Shown here one piece after another: positions 35,706-46,739 of a DNA stretch of 64,000 nucleotides. Both the position numbers and the translations under genes were made by a program. The notes beneath the pieces are model-generated. The model did no database searches. It was not told where the DNA came from and worked only from the letters and a program-made list of their open reading frames with translations. Source of the stretch: Cryptomeria japonica (Eukaryota > Streptophyta > Pinopsida > Cupressales > Cupressaceae); assembly GCF_030272615.1 (NCBI RefSeq), contig NC_081410.1, forward strand, positions 127,844,640 through 127,908,639, read 5' to 3'. Each line of letters begins with the position of its first letter. The first letter of the stretch is position 1.

Positions 35706-36210
35706 GGGGAAGGGTATCAATAGTCGTTATAACTAACTTTGTGTAGTATATTGGATTTTGACAAAAAAAATTGTTATCATTATATGTAGTTTAATTGCTT
35801 ATACTATTGTTTTGGTTTTTTGATAGTTACGGAGAATATCGAGATCGTTTGATATGTGCACAATGGTCAAAAAGTAGTCATTTAGAGGTTTCACCAAAAC
35901 CTACTTAAAGATGTCCCAATAACAACGCACTACAACCACCTCAAAAATTTGCACAACTAATCCAATACATATTCTGTTAAGAACCAAAACATTTTCCTCT
36001 AATAATTGTTTTTACCAATATTTATGCACAAATGCCCTAGTAATCGTGCGCTATGGGTGCCAATACTTATGTACAAATTTTAACTATCGGAGGTACAAGT
36101 GAACATTTAATAATCATTTTTTAGGTTTCTTTAAAGTTAGTAATTGGGGGGTTGGATGAGCAACGAGTCAACGATTATTGGAACATGGGTGGTAACTAGA
36201 CCCCTTCCCC
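35706..36210. mobile_element. MITE, copy B
   Basis: The ends are GGGGAAGGG and CCCCTTCCCC, inverted, with TA on each side (35704-35705, 36211-36212). It is about 80 bp longer than copy A at 32746-33172, chiefly through extra sequence in the middle (about 35930-36010). Confidence 0.7.
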
Positions 36211-36263
36211 TAGTATAATTTTGAAGACAGGGATGAAATTCTTTGATTATGGTTTTTTAGCAT

Positions 36264-36264
<1 letters not shown>

Positions 36265-36303
<39 letters not shown>

Positions 36304-36319
36304 ATATATATATATATAT
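36265..36319. repeat. Compound microsatellite (CA)n then (AT)n
   Basis: About 18 CA units (36265-36300), then GAG, then about 8 AT units (36304-36319). The tract is uninterrupted and may be length-variable. Confidence 0.95.
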
Positions 36320-37930
36320 CATAAAAATGAAAAAAAAAACAATATGGTGACTCATGTACCATCACCCATTTGGAATTGATTTCTTAAAGCCACAATTTTT
36401 TCCATGTTATTGTAAAGCTTGTAGCTTGTCTATTAAGAATGCTAGCACCAAAGTTATGAAAGTAACCATGTTAAATCTCAATTAACAATTTTTTTTATTT
36501 TTATTTTTTAAGTTCATTGGGATTGTGCTTTCCAACTTTGTTAAAGTGAGTTTTTATTAGTGGAAGAGCTTCCTCCTTGCTATGTCTCATTAACCTTGAT
36601 AATGCTAGGTCATCACCACATAACTTTTCAACTAATTCTCATAATCTCTTCAAGGGATAGATAAACAATTGTGTGTATTGGTATTTAAATAGAATATCTC
36701 CAATCCATATGGATTGCACAAAGAGAGCCACTATCTTCGAAGCTTCATCACTACTCATATCTTATCTCCACTTCAATGGTGGACTCATCCCCCTCATCCC
36801 CACCCCCTTCAAGAGATATACTAGACTTCAACCACCTTGCGACCTAAGGGTTCCTCTTGTACAACTTAGAGTTTGTTTCCACCAACTTCACATTGAAGCA
36901 AACCATCATATTGCTTAGAAGTCTCATATTTACCAAATATGCTTTTGGGTACCAGAAATCAAGAAACATTTTGTATGTAGATGCACTCCCTATTATGAGA
37001 TTAGAGGATAATTTTTTGGGCTCTTTAGAGATTTGATTGGTTCTTTATAAGCTCTCATGGCTTATGAGAACTAAAGATGTCTTGCTCCTTCTTGTAAGAG
37101 ATGTTTGACCTTTTAAAGGCACATCTACCAAAGGGGTTCATACTACATTAATTCAGTTCTTATTTTCAACCCTTTCACTTCATTACAGAGGTGTTCCCTA
37201 GCCAACTTCCAAATTCATATTATAGGTTTATGATGTGTCACAAACCTCATGACAACATGGCTTCATACCCATCACACACTTTTTTGTGGTCTAAAATTTT
37301 TGAAATGTTACCTAAGTCCTTTAGGAATAGTATTTAGTTCATGCTTTCCTCTATTGTATTGTTTTCTTTTTGTTTTGTATTTTTCTTCGGATAGACCCTT
37401 GCACTCCTCTTGTCCTCTCGAAATTGCATCTCTTTCAATCCTACAGATCAATTTTGGTCTTTCATGAATATTAATATATAAATTAAATTAAATTAAATAC
37501 TCGTGGCCCTCCCCTTATGACAAGAAATGAAAAATGGCACATACTACATTGATTGGGCACCAAAATTTGTGACAAGGAATGCAAAGGTGATAGGTGATCT
37601 TGCTAGCACTTTCATATATATTACCTTTAAGCAAACCACTTCCCCTTAATATAGTATCTTTGTTGTTTTGATATATATTACCTTTAAGCCAATCACTTCC
37701 CCTTAATATGGTAACTTTGATGGAATTGTAATTTCTTTACACAAGCTCAAAATTTAAAATATAAGGTGCATTTAAAGGTTAAGAATTTGGTCCAATTTAT
37801 TTCCCTTCATAAAAGCAATTGTTTGAACATATATCAATAGAAGAGCCCCCTCCCACAATCAATTTAACAACAAAATTAATTGCTTTATAACAAGTTAAGA
37901 GAGGTATTGGGAAGATGGGCAAAAGTAAAA
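36320..37930. other. Unassigned DNA
   Basis: An 81-codon ORF at 36673-36918 is unrecognised and has no family features. The stretch includes the small tandem repeat at 37614. No RNA gene was seen. Confidence 0.35.
37614..37727. repeat. 57-bp tandem duplication
   Basis: ATATATATTACCTTTAAGC...CACTTCCCCTTAATAT...CTTTG occurs at 37614 and again at 37671 with few differences. Confidence 0.75.
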
Positions 37931-37937
37931 CATGTGA

Positions 37938-39497
37938 CATGGATGGGCTACAAGTAGAGTAACTAAAATGGGTAGTAAAAAACCCAACCCCTCTCATTAA
38001 GAAGATATTCCAAAAACACCATTCAACATGGCTTCCCCATGCTTGGAAGCACGATTGAGCATAGAATGAACATGGTAAAAAAAAAAGATAAGACAACAAA
38101 AGGACAAGTATATTTTAGACCAAAATATTCTACAATAGATCATAGCATTGCCTTGGTCATATCGTTAAAAAATATGGAACCAAAAATGGGAGCTTATTGT
38201 TGTTTTATGGACCTCAAAAAAGCCTTTGACATGGTTCCTATAAGTAAATTATGGATTAGAATGGAGGATCTAGGCATATCAAAACAATACAAAGCAAAAA
38301 CTCAAAGGCTTTATGAGGAGGTTCAAGTAAAAAATAGAACTCAAGCACATCTCAAGAAAAGTTTTAGGAGTGACATAGGGGTTAAAAAAAGATGGCCTTT
38401 ATCCCCTAGGCATTTATTGATGAACTAGAAGAGTGGCTAAATTGCGAGGGGACAACATTCTTTTAGGAAAATATGATGTAAGTCTTTTTTTTGTACACAC
38501 ATGATTTCATTTAGATTACAAGATTTGCTCATGGGTTGAAAGAGCAATTAAAAGCTTTAGAGAAATTTTAAGGTGGTGAGCATGCAACTAAACATCAACA
38601 AGATGAAAATCTTGATCTTCTCCAAATCAACAAAAAGAAACGAAAAGAAATTAGTTCCAAACTTTTTTTTTATTGGGGTGGTGAAGAAGTAATGTGGCAC
38701 AAATATCTTGGGACAAACTTCAACTACAAGCTTAATTGGGAAATATGCATAAGAGAATTTTGGAAGGGGTTGGAGAGCACTTTTTGAATTGAAAATTGAA
38801 GTAGAGGCTGAGTTATGGGATTGAAAAACTATAATGGTTTTATTTAGGTTATTAGTGATTTTGTTGGTGCTTTATGGGTGTGAAGTGTAGGCTAGCAGCA
38901 CATTAAAAATAAAATGGAGATAAATGAAAAGGACTTTGAAGCACCTGATTACAAGCAAATTCAAAAGAAAAGTGCCAGTTCCTAAAATGTTGCCTCTAGC
39001 AGAAGTAAAAGCAAGAACCTTCCTTGTTGAGTTAGTGGATATGGTTCAGCTCTTATGATATCTGAAAAATTTGGGCAAATGGAGGCAAATAGATGGCCTA
39101 AGATTGTTGCCAAAAAATAATGAGCAAGAGAAATAGGACTTGGTTGAAATAAACCAATAAGTGGATAAACAAATGGACAATCAACTTTGAATGCATACAC
39201 AAATAATAACAGAGACATGTAAAGGCATTGTTATGAATAAATTATGTATAGTTATGTGGGAAAAGATGAAATAATATCTTGATGAACATAAGCCTACATT
39301 TGATCACCAACAAAAGGACTGTATGGGGGCAGATATCATTTGGAGAGCAAAGATGCTCATAGCCAATGTAAGAAATAATTCATATCTTCGATGTAAAAAG
39401 GGAAGATGGACAAGACCAAAATAAGAAAGGGTGTAGATGATATGTATCTTTTGCACGTCTGAGGTAGTTGAATCAAAAAAAAACTTTATGTTAGAGT
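37938..39497 (+). pseudogene. LINE reverse transcriptase remnant (RTE-like type)
   Basis: Reading across several frames gives LKWVVKNPTPL (pre-RT), YFRPKYSTIDHS, CFMDLKKAFDMVP with the first catalytic Asp (about 38200-38240), and SDIGVKKRWPLSP for the usual GVxQGCPLSP. The catalytic ADD box is degraded to YTHD at 38494-38505. Then come LNINKMKILIFSKS, WHKYLGTNFNYKLNWE, VLYGCEV and, near 39380-39495, KKGRWTRPK and CIFCTSEVVESKKNFMLE. The last resembles the Cys/His-rich end of this LINE type. The longest open piece is 129 codons (38039-38428). The order is complete from before RT to the C-terminus, but stops, frameshifts and an internal loss make it inactive. The clade is a judgement from motif style. 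Confidence 0.8.
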
Positions 39498-42179
39498 GAA
39501 GCTTATACTAACATTCAAACCAGATATGTAAATTCGTTAGCAATAGTTTCTTCACAAGATTTGCTTAGATAGGATAATATTGAGAAAATAAGAGAATTTT
39601 TCATTAAGATAATATTGCAAAAAATATAAAGTCTAAATTAGTTATCCCATTAGCTTCCTTTTGCCTCTTGGACATTAAAATCCTTCTATTCTAAAAAAAT
39701 GCACGTAAAAGACCAAAAATACAAAATATAAAAAATGTAATCTGAAATTTTTTAGAAATCAAAATTGTTGAGTCTGCCTTTTTCAGGCCAGACAGAATTT
39801 GAGCCATAAACCAGCCTACCGAGTTTGTGCTGAGTCCGACTCTGCTAGCGTCATCAGAAACATTGCTGGACGATAACTATGATATCCTCTAACAAGCAAG
39901 GTTAGGTAGGGTGACAAGGCTCCTCTGTGGGATCTTGAAGAGTGGGATTTCAAATGGCATTCTAGATTATTGTAATCATGGCAAGAACACATTCATATTT
40001 GCTACAATAGTGATGTCACGATCATGAAGGAAGTCTAAAAATCCTTTAATTAAGGTGGAGAGTCTAGTAAACTAATCATACAAGAGGATTGAGATTTCAG
40101 AGATAACTTCTTTCCTTCTGGGCTCTAATAGTGGGAACATGAAGAAGTGAGGTACTAATGGAGGATGCTGTGATAAAAAACAAACACTCACTCTGGAAAG
40201 GTATAGTAGGCTTGGTATATTCCCCATGTTGTGGCTGAAAATGTATCAAAACCTACAAACATTCATACAAGAATTGTGGCATCTCATAAAGGGATGAATA
40301 AGACAAGAAAGAGGATGGCACTATTCAAGGTTAAAATAGCATCTTCACTGAAGATAAAATCATCAATAAAACCACCAAGTACATTGTTGTTGGAACTAAT
40401 AAGCATTTAAGCGAGAAGTTGGATGAACTTGCTCTCAGCCATATAGGTCCTAAAGGTGAGAACCCTCTCTTTTACCTTCTAGCCTACTCATAAAACTGTT
40501 GGGAGCGTTTAGTGGTTTAAGTGAGTTTGTTAGTATAGGCCGAGCCTTTTTAGTTTATCTTAATCCTATCTGGGGTAAGGAAGAGGTCTAGGAGGTCGAT
40601 CATGGAAAAAATGCATGGTATCTCTTGAGTAGATAGGCTAAAAATCATTATTTAAAATTCTTTGAAGGACCTGTTTATGGTTTTAATGGGAGCAAAGTTC
40701 AAACAGTAGATAAAATAAACAAACAACAAAACTAAAGTAAAGACAATTAGAAATAGACACATAACATAGTGAATTATGTGGTTCATCATTAATGACTATA
40801 TTTATGGAAAAGCAGGGAAATATCTTTACTCACTATTTTTCCTTCATCCTTTTATACAAATGTTTCTCTTCAAATATAAAGAGACAGGAAAGAAATAAAA
40901 AGATAAAGAAAAGGAATGATCAGATGACTGTTGGACTTCACATTCTCAACACAAAGAACACCTAGAAGAAGATGATTTTTGACTTGAAAGACACTTCGCA
41001 CGCAAAAGTGCTGAAAATTTAAACCCCTCGAAACTAGTCATTGGCCTTGATAGGGAGAAGGCAGAAAGTTAGGCTCTGCAATCTTTGAAGGATGATATTG
41101 GTTTTTGATGATTTGGTCTATGCAGCCTATTTCTGACATATTCAATAAAATCAAGCAGATAATAATTGGGGGAAGTCATTGTGTCAAGAAAGAGGACCTG
41201 TAGGTGAAGAAGGCTAATTGCATGGCACTTGCTGTTGGAAGACAACCTAAATAAGACATGGACAATACAAAGAGCTGTAGTAGTGGCTCCTTCATTGCCA
41301 GAACTTGGTTGAGAGATGAGAAATGCTGGAAGTGGAGGGGTTTTGGCTGGAGAATCTGAACACAAATAGATTTGGTGTTCTCTTGGTCTGATTTTACGAT
41401 TTTTGTGGTATGGTAATCTGCCTGATAGTGCTGGAAATAATTTCTACGTGGGAAATAGTGGCCTATGTTTAGACCTAGTCCGTTTTCTGTTACTTGTTCA
41501 AAACAGTGACTTTTATCGCCTGTTTTATGGCCTTCGTGGGAGAATCTTACTGCTTATCTAGATTTATGGCCATCTTAAGACTTAAAAATGCTTTCTCAAA
41601 CAGGAAATCTTCTAGATCTAGGAATTATTTACCATAGATTATGCTGTTATTCTTCTTATTCACGAACATTGATTTTACCCTTTTTCTACTTAAAAAAGTA
41701 TAGAGAACTGTGATTAAAAATATGAGCCATGTCAATATTAAGATACTTTCCAGACTACTGATTTATGTCCATGCCATTTACCTACAAAATAAATAGTAAT
41801 ATATCTCAAAAGCAAGCTAGTTTATTAAATTCTGAACACCTATTGGACCTGCTCTTCGATTCGAAGGTTCCACTTTACAATTTGTGGCTTGGAAGAACTG
41901 AAGAACAGTCGACAAGTGCAATTAACAAACTAGGCATTTGGTATGACCATCCATCGATATAAAGAATAAAACTCAGATCGTTGCCTAAATACACATTAAG
42001 GAATTTGTGGGTCTAGAAATACTTTCTTCTTCTTTTGAATCATTTTTAGTTTAAAACTACGGCCTTCAAGACAGATTTTTGGTTGCCTGTTGTGTCACAG
42101 AGACAAGGATCTTTAGGAGGTTATCTCATTCAAATAAATAAAGCCCGAAATCAAGCTCCAGATGACCAATATTCTTCAC
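39498..42179. other. Unassigned DNA between the LINE remnant and the second duplicated block
   Basis: No gene is supported. A 98-codon minus ORF at 41069-41365 has no known features. At 39780-39850 GTGCTGAGTCCGACTCTG and nearby words resemble the GAGTCCGAGTCC end of the element at 22350, so an eroded relative may lie here. Confidence 0.3.
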
Positions 42180-42313
42180 ATTCTTTTTAGAATGTGTTAT
42201 TTAGTTACACTCTTTGCATGGTCATACTCCCTGGTGTTAACTTTTCAATTTATTCACATCCCAGTTGATGTGTATTAAGCATCACCGAACATCACAGTTA
42301 AATCAGAAAAATA

Positions 42314-43057
42314 CAGTGTTCGGGGGGCGCGTCCCCCGTCAGAAACGTCTCGGGGATGGGGGATGGGGATGCGATGTCCCCCGTCGTCCCGCCACTGCCA
42401 CTAAAGCGCCGCCAGGATGCGGAGACATGGAGACATGGAGGCGTCTCCTAGGAGACGTCTGGGCGTCTCCCCGTCTCTCGAGGGACGGGGAGGCGTCTCC
42501 CGCGTTCCCACGTCAAAGCTAACCAAAAAAAGCAGTTTTTAAAAAACATGACTTTGGGGGGGGGTTAAGGGGTAACCCTAATTGGACGTGGGCCAATAGA
42601 AAAATAACACCTGACACCTTTAGAAAATAATAAAAATATTTTTGGCCTCGCAGGGCACTGCCCTTCAACCCCGCCCTGTATCGCAACAGGGAACGCGCAA
42701 GGGGCGCTGCCCCTTGACCCCAACTTGGGGGCACTGCCCCCAAACCCCCGTTGAAAAATATAGGGGGAAACCGCGCCAATAGAAGTAGGGAAAATTTAAC
42801 CTCCGAGTCTGATTAGGCTCCATATAACAACACAATTAGCATTGAAGAAATCTTGGTATTTAGATTTAGTATTTCAAATTTCCTATAGTCTCATTTGAAA
42901 TGTAATTCTTATACTGTAATACTGTCATAAGTACTATATGTATATGTATAACTATATCAGCACCACCACCCCGCCACCGTCCCCAAACTTAGGCCCTTGG
43001 TCCCCGTCCCGGAAACGCGTCCCCGCATCCCCCATCCCCAACGCCCGTGGAACACTG
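42314..43057. mobile_element. GC-rich non-autonomous hAT-like transposon
   Basis: The ends are CAGTGTTC and GAACACTG, an exact 8-bp inverted repeat. The flanks gaaaaata (42306-42313) and aaaaaata (43058-43065) form an 8-bp duplication with one mismatch, the size typical of hAT. Copy 1 of the host block has an empty site here (AATCAGAAAAATATTG at about 25503). The outer thirds are very GC-rich: GCGTCTCC/GGAGACG words at 42340-42505 and CCCCGTCCC/CGCGTCCCC words at 42965-43050. The centre has paired GGGCACTGCCC-type palindromes (about 42650-42755). There is no transposase; the ORFs on both strands are composition artefacts. Confidence 0.8.
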
Positions 43058-43944
43058 AAAAAATACTTTTGATATACATGTTTTTTCACTTAATTCCATG
43101 TCCTAACAAAAATCTTCTAAGCCTCCAATAACATTGCATGAAATTATCCGTCCAACATTCTTAAGTCAATTTAACAGCCTATCCATTCAATTTTTCAATG
43201 TTCAGCCAACTACTTGCTACCTTTCCTAAGTAACCTTTCTGGTTCCAAACTAAATAAGCTGCTTTTCACAGTTTTCTTAAGAAATCTATCCTGCCCAACC
43301 ATGCATTGTAACGTGCCTTAACTACATGGTTCTCTGCCTGCCTCTCACAATCCTCTGATGGATACAACTTGACACTTGTACTGACACGTTTCCACAAGTA
43401 CATAATGAGAATTATTTTACATTCAACTGTTTTTATACTTCTTCAAAGTCTTCTTGTTTTAACTGTATAGCACCTTCATTTTTTATGGGAATTACTATTA
43501 TTTTAGATTGCCATTTCCCCTTACCCTATCTCACAAGTCAACCTCCTTGCATTTGTCATCCAGTCCAAGTAGAGCTTTCCTACTAGCTACAGGATTCAAT
43601 TACCTCCTGATGAAACTCTTCCCATTTATAAAATATTGAATTCTATTTATTTTTACATAATTCTCCGAGAATCATAACTTGGGTTAAAAAAACTCACGTA
43701 CTGTCTCTTTCGTAGACACCAGTGAGCACAAGAATTAAGTATTAGCTGCGAAGCCTGCTCTATGATTAAATTTTGAAAGTTTAAGTAATCCCAGTAACAG
43801 ATGCTCGTTTCCGACACTATACATACAATGAGGATGAAAGTATACCTCTTTTCCTGATTCAAAGAATTATGACCTAAGATATTAATATTAAGGTTTTGCA
43901 TAAACTTTTAAACGAAAGCAGTGGCTTGATAATAATGGAGAATG

Positions 43945-44938
43945 AGGTCCGAGAGACGAAGCAGTTATGTCTGGACTTGGCAGAGTACAATGAGTTGTGT
44001 GGTCCACCAGGATGGAGCGCTGAGGGTAGCAAGTGCTCTAACAATTCCTGAGATTGGGATGGATGGTTTCAACCTTTCAAGGATGGCTTCAACCTTTCAA
44101 GGTGGCTGAGAGGAAAAGAGTGGTAGAGCCTAGCATGAAATTTAGCTTGGTGGGATAGGATAAGTATTGTATACTTTTCATGTTTAATAGTTCAGATGGG
44201 ATCAACCTCACTACCTCACTAGTAATCGAAAAAGCATCTTTTGAAAAAGATATTTGTGTGGTTTTAGGTTTTATAATTTTTTTCTATTTTCGCTCATATT
44301 TTAAAGTACTCGTGGTTTTCTCTTGCTTGAATTGCTTGAATTATAGTGTATAAAGTGACAATTTATATTTACACATGCTTAAAGTTGAAGAAAGAAAGTT
44401 TTATTATTGTATTGTATATGCACTGTTTCTATTGTAACTTCTTTTCTCTACAAATAAAGCCCAGTGTGAGATTTAGCTTGGCGGGAAAGTGGAGGATTGG
44501 CCTTCTGCAAGCCCAGACATCCCCAACATAGAGGAATGCCAACAATCCTCTGAACCTGGTGAGCCCTGACGCTATGGCCTGCATTCAAATCACATGAATT
44601 GGTGGCTGGCTGGACATAGGCTCATGGCTGATCTGATTTGCAGCACTATGCCATAGTCTGGTGGGAGTGAATATCTCGAGGCTTGCGGGGGCATTCCTGG
44701 TCTATGTGATACACTAGATTTTGGTGGACTGAAGACAACATGTTTTGGAGTGATCAGTGGCATTCTTTGCCCCTGTAACATGGAATTATGAGCCCATTAA
44801 TAGAATGGTTTGGGACCTAGTTTAGTCGAATTCTGTATTTGGAAAACAAATGTCTTTTGTATTTGGATAGATCTTGCCTTTATTTGGATTAGGGGCCCAT
44901 AAATACTACCCTAGCTTTGCCAATAAAAATAAAAATAA
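43945..44938 (+). mobile_element. Retroposon with A-rich tail, unclassified
   Basis: A 994-bp insertion is flanked by the 14-bp direct repeat AATAATGGAGAATG (43931-43944, 44939-44952) and ends in CAATAAAAATAAAAATAAAA. Copy 1 of the host block continues straight through at the matching place (GGATAATGGAATACAACC at about 27748). A long target duplication plus an A-rich 3' end is the mark of LINE-mediated insertion. The body has no RT. It contains an internal AGCTTGGTGGGATAGG / AGCTTGGCGGGAAAGT repeat pair (about 44140 and 44475) and a CCAACAATCCTCTGAACC-type region. It could be a truncated LINE 3' end, a long SINE or a processed transcript. Confidence 0.7.
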
Positions 44939-46555
44939 AATAATGGAGAATGGAATATAATCAGCTTATCAAAAGACTCTTGCGATTCTAACAAAATCTT
45001 GATGATTGATCTTCTGATAGTACCATGAATAAAATAAGATTGCTAGTCTAGTTGATTCGTCAACTAATGATCGGTATTATAAACAAAACTTATTCAAAAT
45101 AGTGACATGCAGAAAAATAAGAACATGTACAAGAAAACATTATGAAAACTCAACCAAGATATATTCTTTCAAGAATATAATTTGTTATTTGGAAATATAA
45201 ATGCAAATGGAAAATCTAAAACTCGTTGGTTCAATGGTAGTTGATCATACTAGTCGATCCTAACAATGAAGGAATGAATGAAAGATTTTAATAACGTCTA
45301 CAAGACCAAAACAGCTAATGGAACCCAAGAATAGCACACACCCCAGAACATAGCACCAAAGCTTTAAACAATTTGTTACTTCCTCTTTAGATATGCCCTT
45401 CGACAGTGAATTTTGATCAAAAGATTTACTATTTTGTCCAGCTCAAACAAAATACTATTGTCTGTTTTTAAAATGAAATTAAGAACTCGCATTGGACAAC
45501 ACCAAATGAAAGGGAAAACTTATCAGAAAGCAACATCTGAAAAAGGAAGCATGCCTCGAAAAGCATAAATTCCACATGTGAATTTTTATTTGTGATGCTA
45601 GCTAGTTGCCAGCCTCTGTGTCAGACTCACCGTGAGCACTTTGACAAGAAGACAGATGCCCCAGAATTCATTAGCATATACACAACATTCTATACTCGGT
45701 CATGGTCAAAGGAACACAAAAACGAAATGAGATCCAAGTGGGCTATAGCATCTATTAAATTCAACCCCTTTCTCAAAATACATGGTAGAATGAAACCCCA
45801 TCCAAATGTTGGAACAACAATCCCCATTTCGGACCACAAAGGACCTGGTAAGTCGGTAGAGCACCCATGATGTTAACGAGCGTCTTTAGGCTCAAATTCT
45901 AGTTGGTTCGAGAAAATAAATTAAAATCCAAAACCAAAAGTTTGTTCTCAACAGAAAAGGAAATTGTAATTTAAAAACCTACAAATCTAAATTGTATAGA
46001 TAAAACATAAAGTGGAATAGGCATATACTCGGACAATACAGTAGGCTTTGAGCAACCCCCAAATGTAACAAAACATTATATGTTAACCCAATATCCATTG
46101 CAGCACAGGGGCACATAGTTCAAAGGAAAAATGAGAAAAAGAGGGAAAAATACAGTTATGTCGTGTCCTGTACATCAGAAACGAATTCCCAATTTCATTT
46201 ATTCACTTCTTTTTTTTAAAGCAGCAACGCATAATTGGATTACCCAGATTCGTTTCTAATTCAAGTAACTCGTACCCCAATCCTAATAGTTTAGGCTAAT
46301 GTTATTTCACCACATTGAACAAAATTCAAAGGTATTTCTATGGAAAATCAGTCGGCCACTGGTCGTAGAATTTCTTTATTGGGTTTTTCGCCACAACCAC
46401 AAGTGAACGTATAACACAACATACACGAAAATCAATCCTGAATTATTAAATACACGAAGAGAAAAGTAAACAGAGCACCATGGGTTGATCTGGATGTTCA
46501 TAACAACAACAAAAAATATATTAAAAAATATAAAGACAAAGGCCCACGGTCTCAC

Positions 46556-46688
46556 CTGGTACAGTTTACGGCTGAGAAGCTGTCCAGTTGTTGTAGCAGC
46601 ATTAGCATTACTCGAATGGTAGCATATTTTGGCTGAGAAAGCAAAGCTGATATCACCAACACAATCTGTATGAGAGCAGACAGTGAAG
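46556..46688 (-). other. Candidate non-coding first exon, copy 2
   Basis: This is the homologue of the 29021-29200 segment. It shares GTGTTGGTGATATCAGCTTTG-like sequence near its start and ends CTGTACCAG|GTGAGACC with intron G at 46555. It follows a TATA-like box by about 26 bases. Its 3' half has diverged from copy 1. The exon call is inferred. Confidence 0.35.
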
Positions 46689-46713
46689 ACTGCGAAAATG
46701 AACTGTATGCGAA

Positions 46714-46721
46714 ATTTATAT
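46714..46721 (-). promoter_or_regulatory. TATA-like box, copy 2
   Basis: ATATAAAT on the minus strand, identical to the 8-mer at 29228-29235 and at the same distance from the candidate exon. Confidence 0.4.
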
Positions 46722-46739
46722 GTTAGACTCGAAAAGTAA

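Larger units (their letters stand above)
42180..46721. repeat. Duplicated block, copy 2 (promoter-distal)
   Basis: This is the diverged direct copy of 25390-29235. It is interrupted by the hAT-like element (42314-43057) and the retroposon (43945-44938), both absent from copy 1. It ends, in minus-strand terms, in its own TATA-like box and candidate first exon. Offsets between matching points grow from about 16.8 kb to 17.5 kb because of the different insertions. Confidence 0.75.

Noticed and set aside
42265-42779. ORFs of 85 and 86 codons on opposite strands
   Set aside because: They fall in the GC-rich hAT-like element and reflect low stop density, not coding.
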